Below are positions 24,648-33,744 of a stretch of 43,480 bases of DNA, piece by piece. Source of the stretch: Emticicia agri. Its GTDB lineage: Bacteria; Bacteroidota; Bacteroidia; Cytophagales; Spirosomataceae. A program made the translations under genes and the position numbers. Numbering within the stretch: position 1 is the stretch's first letter; the number at the start of each line of letters is the position of its first letter. The notes beneath the pieces were generated by a model. That model did not search any database and had not been told where the DNA came from. It worked only from the letters and a program-made list of their open reading frames with translations. The stretch lies in contig NZ_SEWF01000041.1 in assembly GCF_004168285.1 (NCBI RefSeq), positions 1 through 43,480 of the forward strand, given 5' to 3'.

Positions 24648-24685
24648 AAAACCCCTCTCCAAGTCAAAAACAGAAGAGGGGTTTT
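24648..24685 (-). terminator. intrinsic terminator after the VWA lipoprotein gene
   Basis: An 11-bp perfect stem, AAAACCCCTCT (24648-24658) and AGAGGGGTTTT (24675-24685), with a 16-nt loop. The U-rich end is inside the stem, so the structure is symmetric and may stop transcription from either side. It is 87 bp past the current stop of the VWA gene, separated from it by the duplicated segment at 24704-24792. Confidence 0.65.
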
Positions 24686-24703
24686 ACCTAAAATTCTATC
24701 CCT

Positions 24704-24792
24704 TAAAAACAATTCCCGGTCAACTAACTGCGAGCAGGATGCTCGCGCCACAAGTGGAGAATTTTTATTGCCTAAAAACAATTCCCCGTCAA
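24704..24792. repeat. 20-bp direct repeat flanking a hairpin insertion at the 3' end of the VWA gene
   Basis: TAAAAACAATTCCCGGTCAA (24704-24723) and TAAAAACAATTCCCCGTCAA (24773-24792) are 19/20 identical and in the same orientation. The second copy is the actual 3' end of the VWA reading frame (TGNCF-stop); the first is a spare copy. Between them is a hairpin GCGAGC-AGGAT-GCTCGC (24730-24746) and about 30 bp more. The layout is that of a small palindromic element inserted with target duplication, leaving the gene's stop codon intact. Confidence 0.5.
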
Positions 24793-25818
24793 ACCGGTTG
24801 CATCAAATTTGGTCGTGTAGGTGCCTTTTTTGGCGTCGTAGGCTACTACAAGCACCAAACCAACTTTTCCGGCTCTTTTGGGTGAGCAGTATTCAAACAG
24901 GTAATAACTGTTGGCTTCGCCTCTTACTACCCTTGCCAGTTCGATGAATTTAGCTTCCAATTCATTTTTGTTCTGTGGGAAAACCGCCCCGTTTTTACCG
25001 ATAGTGGTCAGAACCGATTTGTCGATTTCAGTACCCAGACCAATGGTAAATAAAGAGATTTTAGAGTTGGCACCATTTACTTTATTAAGCGCAACCTGTT
25101 TCGAATAACGGGCGGCCTGGTCGGTTCCGTCGGTAAATATCACAATCGAATAGGCTGATATATAGCTTTCTTTCTGCAAATCTTTCAGTCGTTGTTCTGC
25201 TTTATCAACCGATTTGATAACTGCGCCATACAAATCAGTCGATGGGTCTTTCGAGAGACTGGCACTCAGGTTCTGGACTGCATTGGTCAGTTTGTTTTTA
25301 TCAGACGTAAAGTCAACAAGGGTATTCAGCTTATCTTCTCCATCAAACCACGCAATACTCACCAGATAAGAATCGTCGCCCGAAGTAGTGATAATATTAT
25401 TGATAAAACTGATAGTAGAGCTTTTCAACTGTGTTAAGGCCGTAGAAGTAACACTGGCACTTAAATCGAGCACTATCATGGTATTATGTCTGAATTTCTG
25501 CGGACTTGGCGAAAACTGTTTGTTGGCCTCGCTTTCCGAAATGGCATTGGCACATTCGTCGTTGGTGCCTTGTTCATATACCTTAAAGTTACCTGTAGTT
25601 AAACCTGACACCGGAAGAAAACTACTTGAATTGATATTGACTTTCAATATCATACTCAGCTTGCTGGTACCCGGCACAATTTTAGGCTCAGAAATAGCCG
25701 TAATTTTCAGGTCGTCGTAAAAAATATCGGGGCAATTGCGGTTGTTGTCTGGTTCGCAGGAGTTAAAAAGAATCGCACAGAGCATGAGTAAACCGCCAAG
25801 GAAAAACTTCTTTGTCAT
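24772..25818 (-). CDS. VWA-domain lipoprotein
   Basis: 348 residues. A lipoprotein signal peptide (MTKKFFLGGLLMLCAILFNSC) puts the lipidated cysteine at 21. A strand-rich region of about 90 residues precedes a von Willebrand A domain at about 110-290. The metal site (MIDAS) is complete in its first part as D118-L-S-A-S122, with the later Asp in FTDGTDQA; these domains bind a divalent ion and a protein ligand. The C-terminal 50 residues carry two cysteines, as does the region around residues 29 and 89, so disulfides are likely. The protein probably sits on the periplasmic or outer face of the outer membrane. There is no operon partner. Confidence 0.88.
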   Translation of the reverse strand: MTKKFFLGGLLMLCAILFNSCEPDNNRNCPDIFYDDLKITAISEPKIVPGTSKLSMILKVNINSSSFLPVSGLTTGNFKVYEQGTNDECANAISESEANKQFSPSPQKFRHNTMIVLDLSASVTSTALTQLKSSTISFINNIITTSGDDSYLVSIAWFDGEDKLNTLVDFTSDKNKLTNAVQNLSASLSKDPSTDLYGAVIKSVDKAEQRLKDLQKESYISAYSIVIFTDGTDQAARYSKQVALNKVNGANSKISLFTIGLGTEIDKSVLTTIGKNGAVFPQNKNELEAKFIELARVVRGEANSYYLFEYCSPKRAGKVGLVLVVAYDAKKGTYTTKFDATGLTGNCF

Positions 25819-26116
25819 GGTGAAAATAGGTTTTATTTAGTATAAGCACGTAAAAGTCTTGCAAATTAAGTATTTCTTGTGTTTGGTCTCTGCATTTCTA
25901 ACGAAAAAAAACGCCAAATGTGATGGTAGGGGGGTAATAATAAATTTAACGGTAGTTATCAGCCTAACTTTCTGGTATAAAACTTTACCACTGACGGGTA
26001 GTAAAAACGTCTCTTAATAATTTTTTAATTGGTACTTTCGGCTTGATTGAATAAGTTTGACAAAGTGTAACAGATTCTGTGACGGATAATACGCTTTCAG
26101 GCAGGTATTTGAGAGA

Positions 26117-26143
26117 AATAAAAAACAGGGCTGCCAAGCCCTG
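26117..26143 (-). terminator. intrinsic terminator of the YCF48-repeat gene
   Basis: On the minus strand, stem CAGGGCT (26143-26137) pairs with AGCCCTG (26132-26126) around a 4-nt loop and is followed by six T residues and then ATTT. It is about 125 bp past the stop of the gene ending at 26269. A second hairpin (AAATACCTC with GAGGTATTT, 26224-26252) lies closer to the stop but has its T-run on the plus-strand side. The rest of 25819-26268 holds nothing else that I see. Confidence 0.75.
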
Positions 26144-26268
26144 CCATTTATAAAAAAACTTAATAGCATACGCTTTTAAGGCTGTTCCATAGAGCAGTTA
26201 AATTGTTAATTGTTTGATTAAGGAAATACCTCTGCTTCTGGTGGAGGTATTTTTTGTATAAAGCCTGC

Positions 26269-29200
26269 TTAATTCTGACAGGTTCGTATTTCTGCTTTAA
26301 AAAGATTCTGCTGTGAGGCTTCAAAACCAGGCTTCAAGAGAATAGATTTTCCGCTTACATAATCAACTTTAGCAGGCGATGTGCCATTAGTATTGATTCT
26401 ACTGCTCGACTGGATACTTTTATTTACCTGATAAAAATGTTCGCCTCCTTGCAGATTGGTGGTCAGGTTCAGGTCATCAACAGCCACACTGATGCTCACG
26501 GTCTGGCTTCCACCATTCCGGCAAAAGGCTTCAATGGTGGTGGCAGTAGCTAAACTTACCTGTATGGTATTGCCTGACATATTGTTAGACCACACTACAT
26601 TATTACCCGGACACCCGTTGGCGGTTAGCGTAATGGGTTTATTCGGACAGGCATAGACATTGCCGGGTGCAATAGTAATGGCATAGCAATTGGCAGACTG
26701 GGTAATCTGAATGGCATTACTGGCATTGCTTGCGCAGCTATTGGTGGTGCAGGTAGCCCTGTAAGTTCCGGCGGCATTTACAGTAATCACAGACCCTGTT
26801 TGTCCGTTACTCCAGGTAACCGTTCCCGAACAATTAGATGCTGTGAGTGTAAGGGTTTTATTGGCGCAAAGCACAGTGGTAAACGAACTCAGGGTAGGAG
26901 GGTTAGGATTACTCATAACAATGCTGTTGGTCGGACAGTAAAAAGTGGGTGCATTGTAAAATTTCTGAATCCCGTTATAACCCCCTCCGACTATCATAAC
27001 CGCTTCTTCGTTTAAAGCAAAAATACTTGCATTAAAACCCGGAGATTGGGCTTCTATTGCCCATGAAATACCTCCATCGTAACTGGTCGCCAATTTCCCG
27101 CCTAATAATGCCCACCCTTTGGCTGGCGTAGCAAAATGAATCTTGCTGAAAGGAAAAGAATAATAACTGATGCGTTGCCATGAAACTCCATCATTAGTGG
27201 TTCTGAAAAGTTCATTACCAGTACCAATCCAGCCCACGTTGGCATTGAGAAAGAAAACATCGGCCATATAACTCTCTGTCATATTCTCCTGTAAAGTCCA
27301 GGTAGCACCCGAATCGTCGGAATAGTACATACGCCCTTGTTCGCCTATGAGCCAACCTTTGTTCTGCATAAAATGAATATCGGTAAGCACAACATTATCA
27401 GTAGGTAAAGGAACGACCGCCCAGGTGGTACCTCCATTAGTTGTTTTTAACAGGAGTTCTCTACTGCCTGTTACCCAACCATTATTCTGGTCTTTAAAAA
27501 ATACACTGCTGAATGTTTTAGAGTTGGGTTGCGTATATTGCTCCGTCCAGTTAAGACCTCCGTCAGATGAATAATAGATTTTTTTACTGGTTATTAACCA
27601 GACCTTATTATTGAGGTAATGAATGTCAATCAGCAAATCATTAATCAGCGGTACAGGCTGTGTAAATGTCCAGGTTCTGCCTCCGTTGTTGGTAGTGCCT
27701 ATATTAACATCGCCAAGCACTCGCCCATTGTAGGCATCACTGAAATAAACCTCCTTGTATGCTTCTACCACAGGAGGGTAGATGGCATTCCATGAGTGTC
27801 CTCCGTTATGAGTAACAATAATGGTTCCGCCCGAGCCTCCCATCATGCCGTGTTGGGCATCATAAAAATCACCGCCTAATTTATAACTCGAATTCATGGC
27901 GACTCTGCTGATTCCCCAGGTAGTTCCGCCGTCGATAGTGTTTAAAACACAGCCTGTTCCGAAAATCCATCCGGTGGTTTCATTAATAAATACTATACGG
28001 TTATAGTCTTGCCGAAAATTACTTCTGGCCGCACTATCAAGTTTCCAGGTATTACCACCATCGTTGGTTCTTACAATGGCTCCGTCTTCACCCACAATAA
28101 TCCCTTTCTGTTGGTTAAGAAACACCACATCAAAAAAACCTGAAAAAACATCAGGTGAAGTCTGGTTATGCCAACTGTTACCTCCGTCTGTGGTATTCAG
28201 AATAACCCCCAATGAACCTGTTGCCCACCCGTGGTTACTATTCACAAAAAAAACCGAAAGCAGGTGCTCTTGGCTATACGGGTCATGCGATTGCGCAAAC
28301 CAGTTCAACCCGCCATTGGTGGTTTTCATGATAGTTCTTGATGTACCTACGGCCCAACCTGTATTTTCGTCGAGAAAAAATATCTTCAATAAACTATTAA
28401 TCGAGTTATTGAGAAATATTTTCTGCCAGTGCTTACCTCCATCAGTTGTTTTAATGATATAATGGTCATGATCTTTTGAGCCCACAACAAATCCGGTTTG
28501 CTCATTCACAAATTGTATATCATCAAAACTCAGCGTTGCATCAATCAGAATATACTTCCAGTTGGTGCCGCCGTCTTCCGAATACATAATATACCCTTTT
28601 TCGCCAACTGCCCATGCCTTATTGGGTGCCGACATAGACGTGGCAAAAACAGCAAAATTGGGTACGTCAGGTGCTTGCCATTCCCAGAATTTTTCTCCTT
28701 TCAGGTAGGGAACAACTTCATACGTTCCTGTAGCTGTCGGATTAAAATCTGTGCGGTTGCCGTTATCAAACGGAACTCCATCTTTACGCCATTCAAAGCC
28801 GTAGTTAGAACCAAGCCCAGTCATTGAAAGTCTTGGGCTTGCGTTCAGGCAGGTATTGCCATTGTCGGCTATAAGTGTTCCGCTTGGGCCAATGTTTACA
28901 GTCTCGGGCTTGCTATCTATGCTCCGACAGCCATTTACTACACAGGCCGCTGTATAAGTGCCACTGCTATTAACGGTAACCGCACTCCCCGTTGCCCCAT
29001 TGCTCCAACTCACAACCCCGGTGCATCCGGTAGCAGTTAGGACTACCTGAGTAGCATTACAGGCGGCTTTTGAGACCTGCGGCGCAGCCGGACTCGGTTT
29101 AAGCACAATGGCGTTTGACGGGCAGTATCTGATAAGATTAGCCGTTATTTTCTTAATAACACCCTCTTCACCACTTACCCATCCGGTTTTGGCATCGGTA

Positions 29201-30480
29201 AAAAACAGCCCGGTAAAATTTTTATCTGAACCGAGGTTTTTCCGTATCCAGAAATTGCCCCCATCGTTAGTATAGAGAAGCAGTCCTTTTTCACCCACAA
29301 TCCATCCTTCTTTCGCATTGGTAAACACAATTCTGTTCAGCTTAAGATTGGTATTTGACTGCTGAGGTTGCCAGGTTTGTCCGCCGTCGGTTGTATGTGT
29401 AATATAGCCATTATCGCCCACAATCCATCCTTCATAGGCATTAATAAAGAAAATATCAGAAGTATGTAACGCTATAAGGTTCTGAATAAAAATACTCTCC
29501 CAACTCCATCCGCCATCTGTAGTTCTTCTTATACTGCCATCTGTCAGTACCCAGCCATTATATTGGTTGGCAAAAAATAAGTCAACCATTTCAGTATTGC
29601 CTCCGCCACCTGCCAGTGTCCACGAAGCACCGCCATTTGTTGTTCTGTAATACCATCGGTTACTTACAGCCACAAAGCCATTATTGATATCGGTAAAAAA
29701 TACAGCATTAATAATATCATAACTGAAAATTTCATTCACGGTCTGTAGTGCCCACGAAGCACCGCCATCGGTTGTTTTATAGAGTTTACTGCCATAGCCC
29801 GCTGCCCATCCGGTTAGTTCATTCACAAAAAATACGTCTTTCAACTCAACATCAAGGCCGATAGAGGTTTTATTCCAGGTTTGTCCGCCATTGGTAGTAG
29901 AAAGTATAAAAGTTCCTCTGCCCACAGCCCAGCCTTTATTAGCATTGATAAAGAATACATCGTTAATTTTTAAGGTAGAATTAGTTGCCTGATTGCCTGA
30001 AATGGTGATGTCTTTTTGTACTGCCGTAAAGGTGTAGTTTCCGGCATCTAATGCCTTATAAGTATAACTATTGATATGTGGAAGAAAATTTCCGTCTCTG
30101 CTGTACTCAGGATAAGTATTCAACGGCAGAGAAGTTTGCAACACCACTGAACTATTGGCGCAACTATTACCAACCTGACTTAAAACGCCCGAACTGCCAG
30201 ACTCGATATGGTAGGGCAGGCTTGTGCTTGTACCATTATTGGTGATACAACTGGCAGCATAAGTACCACCAACAGAAACAGTAATAACGCTGCCTGTTGT
30301 ACCGATACTCCATCGGATACTTCCGGCACAACCTGTGGCAGTAAGGGTAACAGGCGTGGTACTTATAAGAGGACAAAAATTAGTAGAGCTACCTGTAATA
30401 ACAGGCGGCGAAGTCTGTGCAAGCAAAGCACTTTGTACAAAAACAAAAAAAACAGTAATCAGGCTAAAAAACCTTTTCAT
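26269..30480 (-). CDS. large secreted YCF48/BNR-repeat protein with Ig-like modules
   Basis: 1403 residues with a signal peptide (MKRFFSLITVFFVFVQSALLAQ). I count about 20 YCF48/BNR-like repeats with the pattern GWxVG followed by TxDGGxxW. They fall in two blocks (about residues 145-440 and 590-1160) that should fold into beta-propellers. Ig-like modules of one type (LTATGCxGxxxWSxGxxG, GTYxxxC) lie before, between and after the blocks (near 45, 470, 1195 and 1285). The C-terminal 65 residues (NLQGGEHFYQVNKSIQSSSR ... SILLKPGFEASQQNLFKAEI) match a terminal domain common on secreted Cytophagales proteins, which suggests export by the type IX system. A -7-like element is at 30674-30681. The binding target is unknown. 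Confidence 0.85.
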   Translation of the reverse strand: MKRFFSLITVFFVFVQSALLAQTSPPVITGSSTNFCPLISTTPVTLTATGCAGSIRWSIGTTGSVITVSVGGTYAASCITNNGTSTSLPYHIESGSSGVLSQVGNSCANSSVVLQTSLPLNTYPEYSRDGNFLPHINSYTYKALDAGNYTFTAVQKDITISGNQATNSTLKINDVFFINANKGWAVGRGTFILSTTNGGQTWNKTSIGLDVELKDVFFVNELTGWAAGYGSKLYKTTDGGASWALQTVNEIFSYDIINAVFFTDINNGFVAVSNRWYYRTTNGGASWTLAGGGGNTEMVDLFFANQYNGWVLTDGSIRRTTDGGWSWESIFIQNLIALHTSDIFFINAYEGWIVGDNGYITHTTDGGQTWQPQQSNTNLKLNRIVFTNAKEGWIVGEKGLLLYTNDGGNFWIRKNLGSDKNFTGLFFTDAKTGWVSGEEGVIKKITANLIRYCPSNAIVLKPSPAAPQVSKAACNATQVVLTATGCTGVVSWSNGATGSAVTVNSSGTYTAACVVNGCRSIDSKPETVNIGPSGTLIADNGNTCLNASPRLSMTGLGSNYGFEWRKDGVPFDNGNRTDFNPTATGTYEVVPYLKGEKFWEWQAPDVPNFAVFATSMSAPNKAWAVGEKGYIMYSEDGGTNWKYILIDATLSFDDIQFVNEQTGFVVGSKDHDHYIIKTTDGGKHWQKIFLNNSINSLLKIFFLDENTGWAVGTSRTIMKTTNGGLNWFAQSHDPYSQEHLLSVFFVNSNHGWATGSLGVILNTTDGGNSWHNQTSPDVFSGFFDVVFLNQQKGIIVGEDGAIVRTNDGGNTWKLDSAARSNFRQDYNRIVFINETTGWIFGTGCVLNTIDGGTTWGISRVAMNSSYKLGGDFYDAQHGMMGGSGGTIIVTHNGGHSWNAIYPPVVEAYKEVYFSDAYNGRVLGDVNIGTTNNGGRTWTFTQPVPLINDLLIDIHYLNNKVWLITSKKIYYSSDGGLNWTEQYTQPNSKTFSSVFFKDQNNGWVTGSRELLLKTTNGGTTWAVVPLPTDNVVLTDIHFMQNKGWLIGEQGRMYYSDDSGATWTLQENMTESYMADVFFLNANVGWIGTGNELFRTTNDGVSWQRISYYSFPFSKIHFATPAKGWALLGGKLATSYDGGISWAIEAQSPGFNASIFALNEEAVMIVGGGYNGIQKFYNAPTFYCPTNSIVMSNPNPPTLSSFTTVLCANKTLTLTASNCSGTVTWSNGQTGSVITVNAAGTYRATCTTNSCASNASNAIQITQSANCYAITIAPGNVYACPNKPITLTANGCPGNNVVWSNNMSGNTIQVSLATATTIEAFCRNGGSQTVSISVAVDDLNLTTNLQGGEHFYQVNKSIQSSSRINTNGTSPAKVDYVSGKSILLKPGFEASQQNLFKAEIRTCQN

Positions 30481-30673
30481 GGTACCAAGGTATGTATCAA
30501 GCCATGTCCTTCAATTATCAGTATCAAACAATATCTTTTCTGAACAGCACAATAGTTTGCCTGCTATCTTTAAGATGGCATACAAATACGCATAAAACTC
30601 AAATGGCAACAGGAAAAGATATGCAGCGAATACTTTTTCAATCAGACAGCCTTTGGATATGTTTAGAATGAGG

Positions 30674-30681
30674 CAAAGATA
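30674..30681 (-). promoter_or_regulatory. -7 promoter element upstream of the YCF48-repeat gene
   Basis: TATCTTTG on the minus strand fits TAnnTTTG exactly. A TTTG sits only 15 bp upstream, shorter than the usual 19-20 bp. A start near 30667 would leave a leader of about 185 nt. The 30481-30779 gap holds no other feature that I can support. Confidence 0.4.
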
Positions 30682-30779
30682 GGGAAATTAAAGATGCAAA
30701 CAGGAACCCTGCTATAGGAAATATTATAAATTTAACAAGGCTCTGATGGCTGACAGATTAATAGCAGATAGGGAGGAGG

Positions 30780-31145
30780 CTACCCTTCTATTGAAACAAT
30801 CATGTGGTCAACTAATTGGGTAAAAACAGGTTTTGGGAAAACAGTATTCAGCCGGATACTTTCCAGTTCGTTGCTGTCTAAAACCGGAATGATGGCTTTT
30901 AGTTTTTTCAGGTCAGATAAAATACTTCCTTTATCCATTTTTGAGGCAACAGATTTTATATCTTCTTTCCAGAAACTAAAGGCATCAACCCCACAGCAAT
31001 CTGCTGCACAATGTACCTCCAGTCGATTCAATAAGTCTTTCACAGAACCCATTAATCCATCAATATTTAAAGATTTTGTTCTTGGTTCTTCAAAATCGAC
31101 CCATTTAATCCATTCGGTCTTACTGATACTGATTCCTTCTTTCAT
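30780..31145 (-). CDS. hypothetical CCGxDAF protein (possibly DUF6331)
   Basis: 121 residues, cytoplasmic by appearance. The most striking segment is VHCAADCCGVDAFSFWKEDI (residues 44-63), with three cysteines next to an acidic/aromatic motif. I associate CCGxDAF motifs with an uncharacterised bacterial family (DUF6331), but could not verify it. The rest is helical, ending in FPKPVFTQLVDHMIVSIEG. The antisense strand has an almost equally long open frame that I treat as a shadow. A TAAGTTTG element on the minus strand at 31225-31218 could be its -7 box. Confidence 0.55.
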   Translation of the reverse strand: MKEGISISKTEWIKWVDFEEPRTKSLNIDGLMGSVKDLLNRLEVHCAADCCGVDAFSFWKEDIKSVASKMDKGSILSDLKKLKAIIPVLDSNELESIRLNTVFPKPVFTQLVDHMIVSIEG

Positions 31146-31261
31146 TTGGCATGTTTGGTTTTTATAAGGCTATGTTTATTAAGAAGCAAAAAAAGCATAA
31201 AGTCACTTATGAATCAGCAAACTTAAAACCAAAACATCATTTTGTCCTATTTTTTTGATGC

Positions 31262-31636
31262 TTATTCCCTTTGCCATTGTCTGAATCTCAGGGTATTGCC
31301 GCTTGGGTCGGTTACATAAAATTCTCTGCTACCCCATGTCTGGTCTATTGGCTCCTGATGTACGGGCGAGTTGGTTTTGCCTGAAATATCCAGACCTCTG
31401 TCGAGATAGCGTTGAAATCTTTCATCAATGTCGGTTACTACTATATTTACCACACTCCCGTAAAGGGTATCGCTTTCATATTGGGTAAGCTGTAATTCGG
31501 CCTCTTCATTGATTAAATCTACTACGGCATCATTGGCTGTTTCTTCAGGATATTTCTGCCTGAAATCCAATACCTGTGTATAGAAATCTATTGCCTCCTG
31601 CATATGATGGCATTTAAAGAGCGGGATAATTTTCAT
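31262..31636 (-). CDS. VOC-family (glyoxalase/bleomycin-resistance-like) protein
   Basis: 124 residues with the two beta-alpha-beta-beta-beta halves of the vicinal-oxygen-chelate fold. The N-terminal half starts IIPLFKCHHMQEAIDFYTQVLDF and continues to a strand with AELQLTQYES. The C-terminal half has VVNIVVTDIDERFQRYLDRG and the typical ending EFYVTDPSGNTLRFRQW. Members bind a metal or a small molecule and include dioxygenases, isomerases and antibiotic-binding proteins. Candidate metal ligands are the histidines near the start and the Glu of the last strand. No specific substrate can be assigned. A TAGTTTTG element (31676-31669) lies 33 bp upstream of the start. Confidence 0.85.
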   Translation of the reverse strand: MKIIPLFKCHHMQEAIDFYTQVLDFRQKYPEETANDAVVDLINEEAELQLTQYESDTLYGSVVNIVVTDIDERFQRYLDRGLDISGKTNSPVHQEPIDQTWGSREFYVTDPSGNTLRFRQWQRE

Positions 31637-31705
31637 GTCTTTTGTAGGTAATTAAATAGCTGAAATGACAAAACTAAGGTTGAGTTTTGATAAGTAAATA
31701 TAACA

Positions 31706-31745
31706 AAACAAACCTTAACTATATATAAATAGCTAAGGTTTGTTT
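31706..31745 (-). terminator. hairpin terminator after the S74 fibre-like gene
   Basis: AAACAAACCTTA (31706-31717) pairs perfectly with TAAGGTTTGTTT (31734-31745), extended by four more pairs after one mismatch. On the minus strand it is followed by a T-rich run (TTTTGTTATATTT). It lies 22 bp past the stop of the gene ending at 31767. It is A/T-rich, so of moderate strength. Confidence 0.6.
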
Positions 31746-31766
31746 AGATAAGACTATAATGAACCC

Positions 31767-32849
31767 TTATTTACTCTTCGCACCATCCACAAGCTGTTGT
31801 AGTTGAGCTGTCAGCAGGGCTTCTATTTTATCCAGTCTGCTTTCTAAAGATTGGTTTTTGCCTTTCAGTGCATTATTTTCATTGCGGAGTTCTTTTACTG
31901 CTTCAATCAGGTGAGGTACTAATCCGATATAGTTGACAGATAAGAAGCCTTTTTCGTCTGTTTGTACCAATTCAGGGAAAATCTTTTGTACTTCTTGTGC
32001 TATTAAGCCTGTTTGCAGGTCTTTGCTACGGCTTTCTTCCAACCATTTGTAATGATAGCCATTCAGTTGAGCAATAGTTTGTAAGGAATTATGCAAAGGA
32101 GAAAAATCCTTTTTTAGCCTTTTATCAGACGTTTGAATCAGGTTGCCGTTAAGGTAACCATTGCCTGCACTATTTACCCAGAAACGCCAGTTATTGCCAA
32201 TCCAGATTCCGGCTTCTGTATCGTTTTTCATGCCATAAAAAGCACCGTCAGCCACACTTGCGCTATTGGCAGAATTATTCATCCAGATACCAGCCGTATT
32301 GCCTGTATGTCTTAATCTTGCTCTTCCGTTTACTTCTAAAATATTAATTGGTGCACTGATACCAATGCCTACATTGCCACTGTTTGTAATAAGGGCATGC
32401 CCGGAAGTTGATGAAAAATAACCGCCAATACCGGCATGGGTAGCAATGCCACGTACCCCGTTGCCGTAAGCTGTGGTACCTAATACGCCATAATAACTAT
32501 AACACTCACCCGAAACACCTATCCCGAACGGGCCATTGCTCAACCCATGTACCCCTTCAAACACCTGTGAAAAGCCATATACCCCAATGCCGTTATCAGC
32601 ACCCGTCCCCGAATCAGCAATGCCATACACGCCTTTTCCGAAAAATCCATAGCCTACGCCAACTACTCCACTGCCATATTTAGTGAGCGTGATACCTCTG
32701 AGTGCATCACCGTTATCACTCGTTTTTCTGTTATAGCCTATAATGACGGATTTAGTGCCTGTTTCAGAGGAGTCAATATAAGCCTCAATTTTGGTTTGAC
32801 CCCATGTGTTTAAGCTAATGAGCAAAGAGAAGAATAGGAGTTTTTTCAT
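31767..32849 (-). CDS. secreted tail-fibre-like protein with C-terminal S74 intramolecular chaperone
   Basis: 360 residues with a signal peptide (MKKLLFFSLLISLNTWGQ). The first half has glycine-rich repeats (GVYGIADSG, GVYGFSQVF, GVHGLSNG, GVLGTTAYG, GVRGIATHAG) that look like a short beta-helix stem. The strand LEVNGRARLRHTGN comes next, and the end is a Peptidase_S74 domain. The S74 signature is SDKRLKKDF near residue 240, where the Ser and Lys would form the self-cleavage dyad, followed by GYHYKWLEE, GLIAQEVQKIFPELV and FLSVNYIGLVPHLIEAVKEL. A terminal coiled coil (NNALKGKNQSLESRLDKIEA) completes it. S74 domains trimerise fibres and are then cut off. In Bacteroidota such proteins are common as secreted surface proteins, not only in phages. 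Confidence 0.85.
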   Translation of the reverse strand: MKKLLFFSLLISLNTWGQTKIEAYIDSSETGTKSVIIGYNRKTSDNGDALRGITLTKYGSGVVGVGYGFFGKGVYGIADSGTGADNGIGVYGFSQVFEGVHGLSNGPFGIGVSGECYSYYGVLGTTAYGNGVRGIATHAGIGGYFSSTSGHALITNSGNVGIGISAPINILEVNGRARLRHTGNTAGIWMNNSANSASVADGAFYGMKNDTEAGIWIGNNWRFWVNSAGNGYLNGNLIQTSDKRLKKDFSPLHNSLQTIAQLNGYHYKWLEESRSKDLQTGLIAQEVQKIFPELVQTDEKGFLSVNYIGLVPHLIEAVKELRNENNALKGKNQSLESRLDKIEALLTAQLQQLVDGAKSK

Positions 32850-32903
32850 GATTGATAATTTTGAAAATTAGTGTTACAATGAGCTATGTTTCTGGTAGTA
32901 AAA

Positions 32904-32980
32904 TTATCACCCGAAAACCGTGTAGTCAATTACGGAAAGCCGTGATAAGTTGCAGATTTACTCCGAATGTTTTATTATTG
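32904..32980 (+). promoter_or_regulatory. nested inverted repeat and promoter between the S74 and TonB-type genes
   Basis: TTATCAC (32904-32910) and GTGATAA (32942-32948) form an outer inverted repeat; CCGT and ACGG form an inner one around 32917-32934. Directly downstream, TTG (32950-32952), a 20-bp spacer and TATTATTG (32973-32980, one mismatch to TAnnTTTG) point to a plus-strand promoter for the gene at 33049. The repeat would lie near -40 to -83, an activator-like position, and could serve both divergent genes. Confidence 0.4.
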
Positions 32981-33048
32981 TGAAGTATTATTGAATGAAA
33001 CTAATAACCTGTGTTTTTGTTGATTATTGACCAAAAAAGTTTTAAAAA

Positions 33049-33486
33049 ATGCTGAAAAACCTGACTATTATTCTCTGCCTGCTTGTAAGTATGATGGGCG
33101 CCTCTGTACAGGAAACTAAAGTTTATTCCTGCGAAAGTGGCGAGCTGAAAGTTAAACCATCGCCCACTACAGAATTTACCGAATGGCTTGCTACACATAA
33201 CGAAAAGATTGGTAAAGCTGCTCCGGCCAGTACAAAGAAAACTACAAGAGTAACCCTCGTATTTGTTGTTGACAAAGAGGGGAATATACTAAACCCTAAA
33301 ATATGGAGAGGCATCGGGCAGGGTTATGATGAGTATGCACATAAACTGATAACAAGCAATCCTTTCAAATGGCTTCCCGGACAAATAAGCAACAAAGTGC
33401 CTGTCAGTACAGAAGTGTATTATGAACTGGACTATATAAAAAACAATAACCGATTAATGACCAAAGCAAACGAACCGCTTCGCTGA
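33049..33486 (+). CDS. periplasmic TonB C-terminal-domain protein
   Basis: 145 residues with an N-terminal signal sequence (MLKNLTIILCLLVSMMGAS). The mature part has the TonB C-terminal fold: TRVTLVFVVDKEGNILNPKI, then a GxGYDEYAHKLITSNPFKWLPG segment and a final strand VSTEVYYELDY. In TonB this domain touches the TonB box of outer-membrane transporters. The N-terminal proline-rich linker and cytoplasmic anchor of a full energy transducer are missing, so it is more likely a stand-alone periplasmic TonB_C protein than a true TonB. No ExbB/ExbD neighbours. Confidence 0.75.
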   Translation: MLKNLTIILCLLVSMMGASVQETKVYSCESGELKVKPSPTTEFTEWLATHNEKIGKAAPASTKKTTRVTLVFVVDKEGNILNPKIWRGIGQGYDEYAHKLITSNPFKWLPGQISNKVPVSTEVYYELDYIKNNNRLMTKANEPLR

Positions 33487-33591
33487 GTAGTTATCCGGCT
33501 ATCACTCATGCTTGTATTTAATTAATCTGAAAACCTATCCTGAAACAAAAAACTGATATTTGCCTGACAAATAGGGGTGTAAGAATGAGCT

Positions 33592-33744
33592 ATGCAATTT
33601 GAATATACTTTTAAACTGAGCGAAAATGATTACGTTGCGCTTAATATTGGTGTAAAAAAAGCACGGGAAAATAAAACCAAATGGCTCAATAGAATAGCAA
33701 AAGCTTTTTTAATTGTCGCCCCACTATTGCCAATACAATGTTAG
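33592..33744 (+). pseudogene. truncated YcxB-like membrane protein (N-terminal fragment)
   Basis: An open frame of 50 residues, MQFEYTFKLSENDYVALNIG ... KKARENKTKWLNRIAKAFLI, then VAPLLPIQC and a stop. The opening F(E/K)YTxxxxDYxxxN and the basic stretch ahead of the first membrane helix are characteristic of YcxB-like proteins, which normally have about 150-180 residues with two membrane helices. Here the frame breaks off within the first helix, exactly where the inverted repeat TGTTAGTGGCA (33739-33749) of the following block begins. I found no continuation of the gene past 34682. Confidence 0.5.

Noticed and set aside
30802-31167. Plus-strand frame opposite the CCGxDAF gene
   Set aside because: Same length as the minus-strand gene but without any conserved motif; taken as a shadow.
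31767-32849. S74 protein as part of a prophage
   Set aside because: It has a signal peptide and neighbours that are ordinary chromosomal genes; such secreted S74 proteins are common in Bacteroidota.
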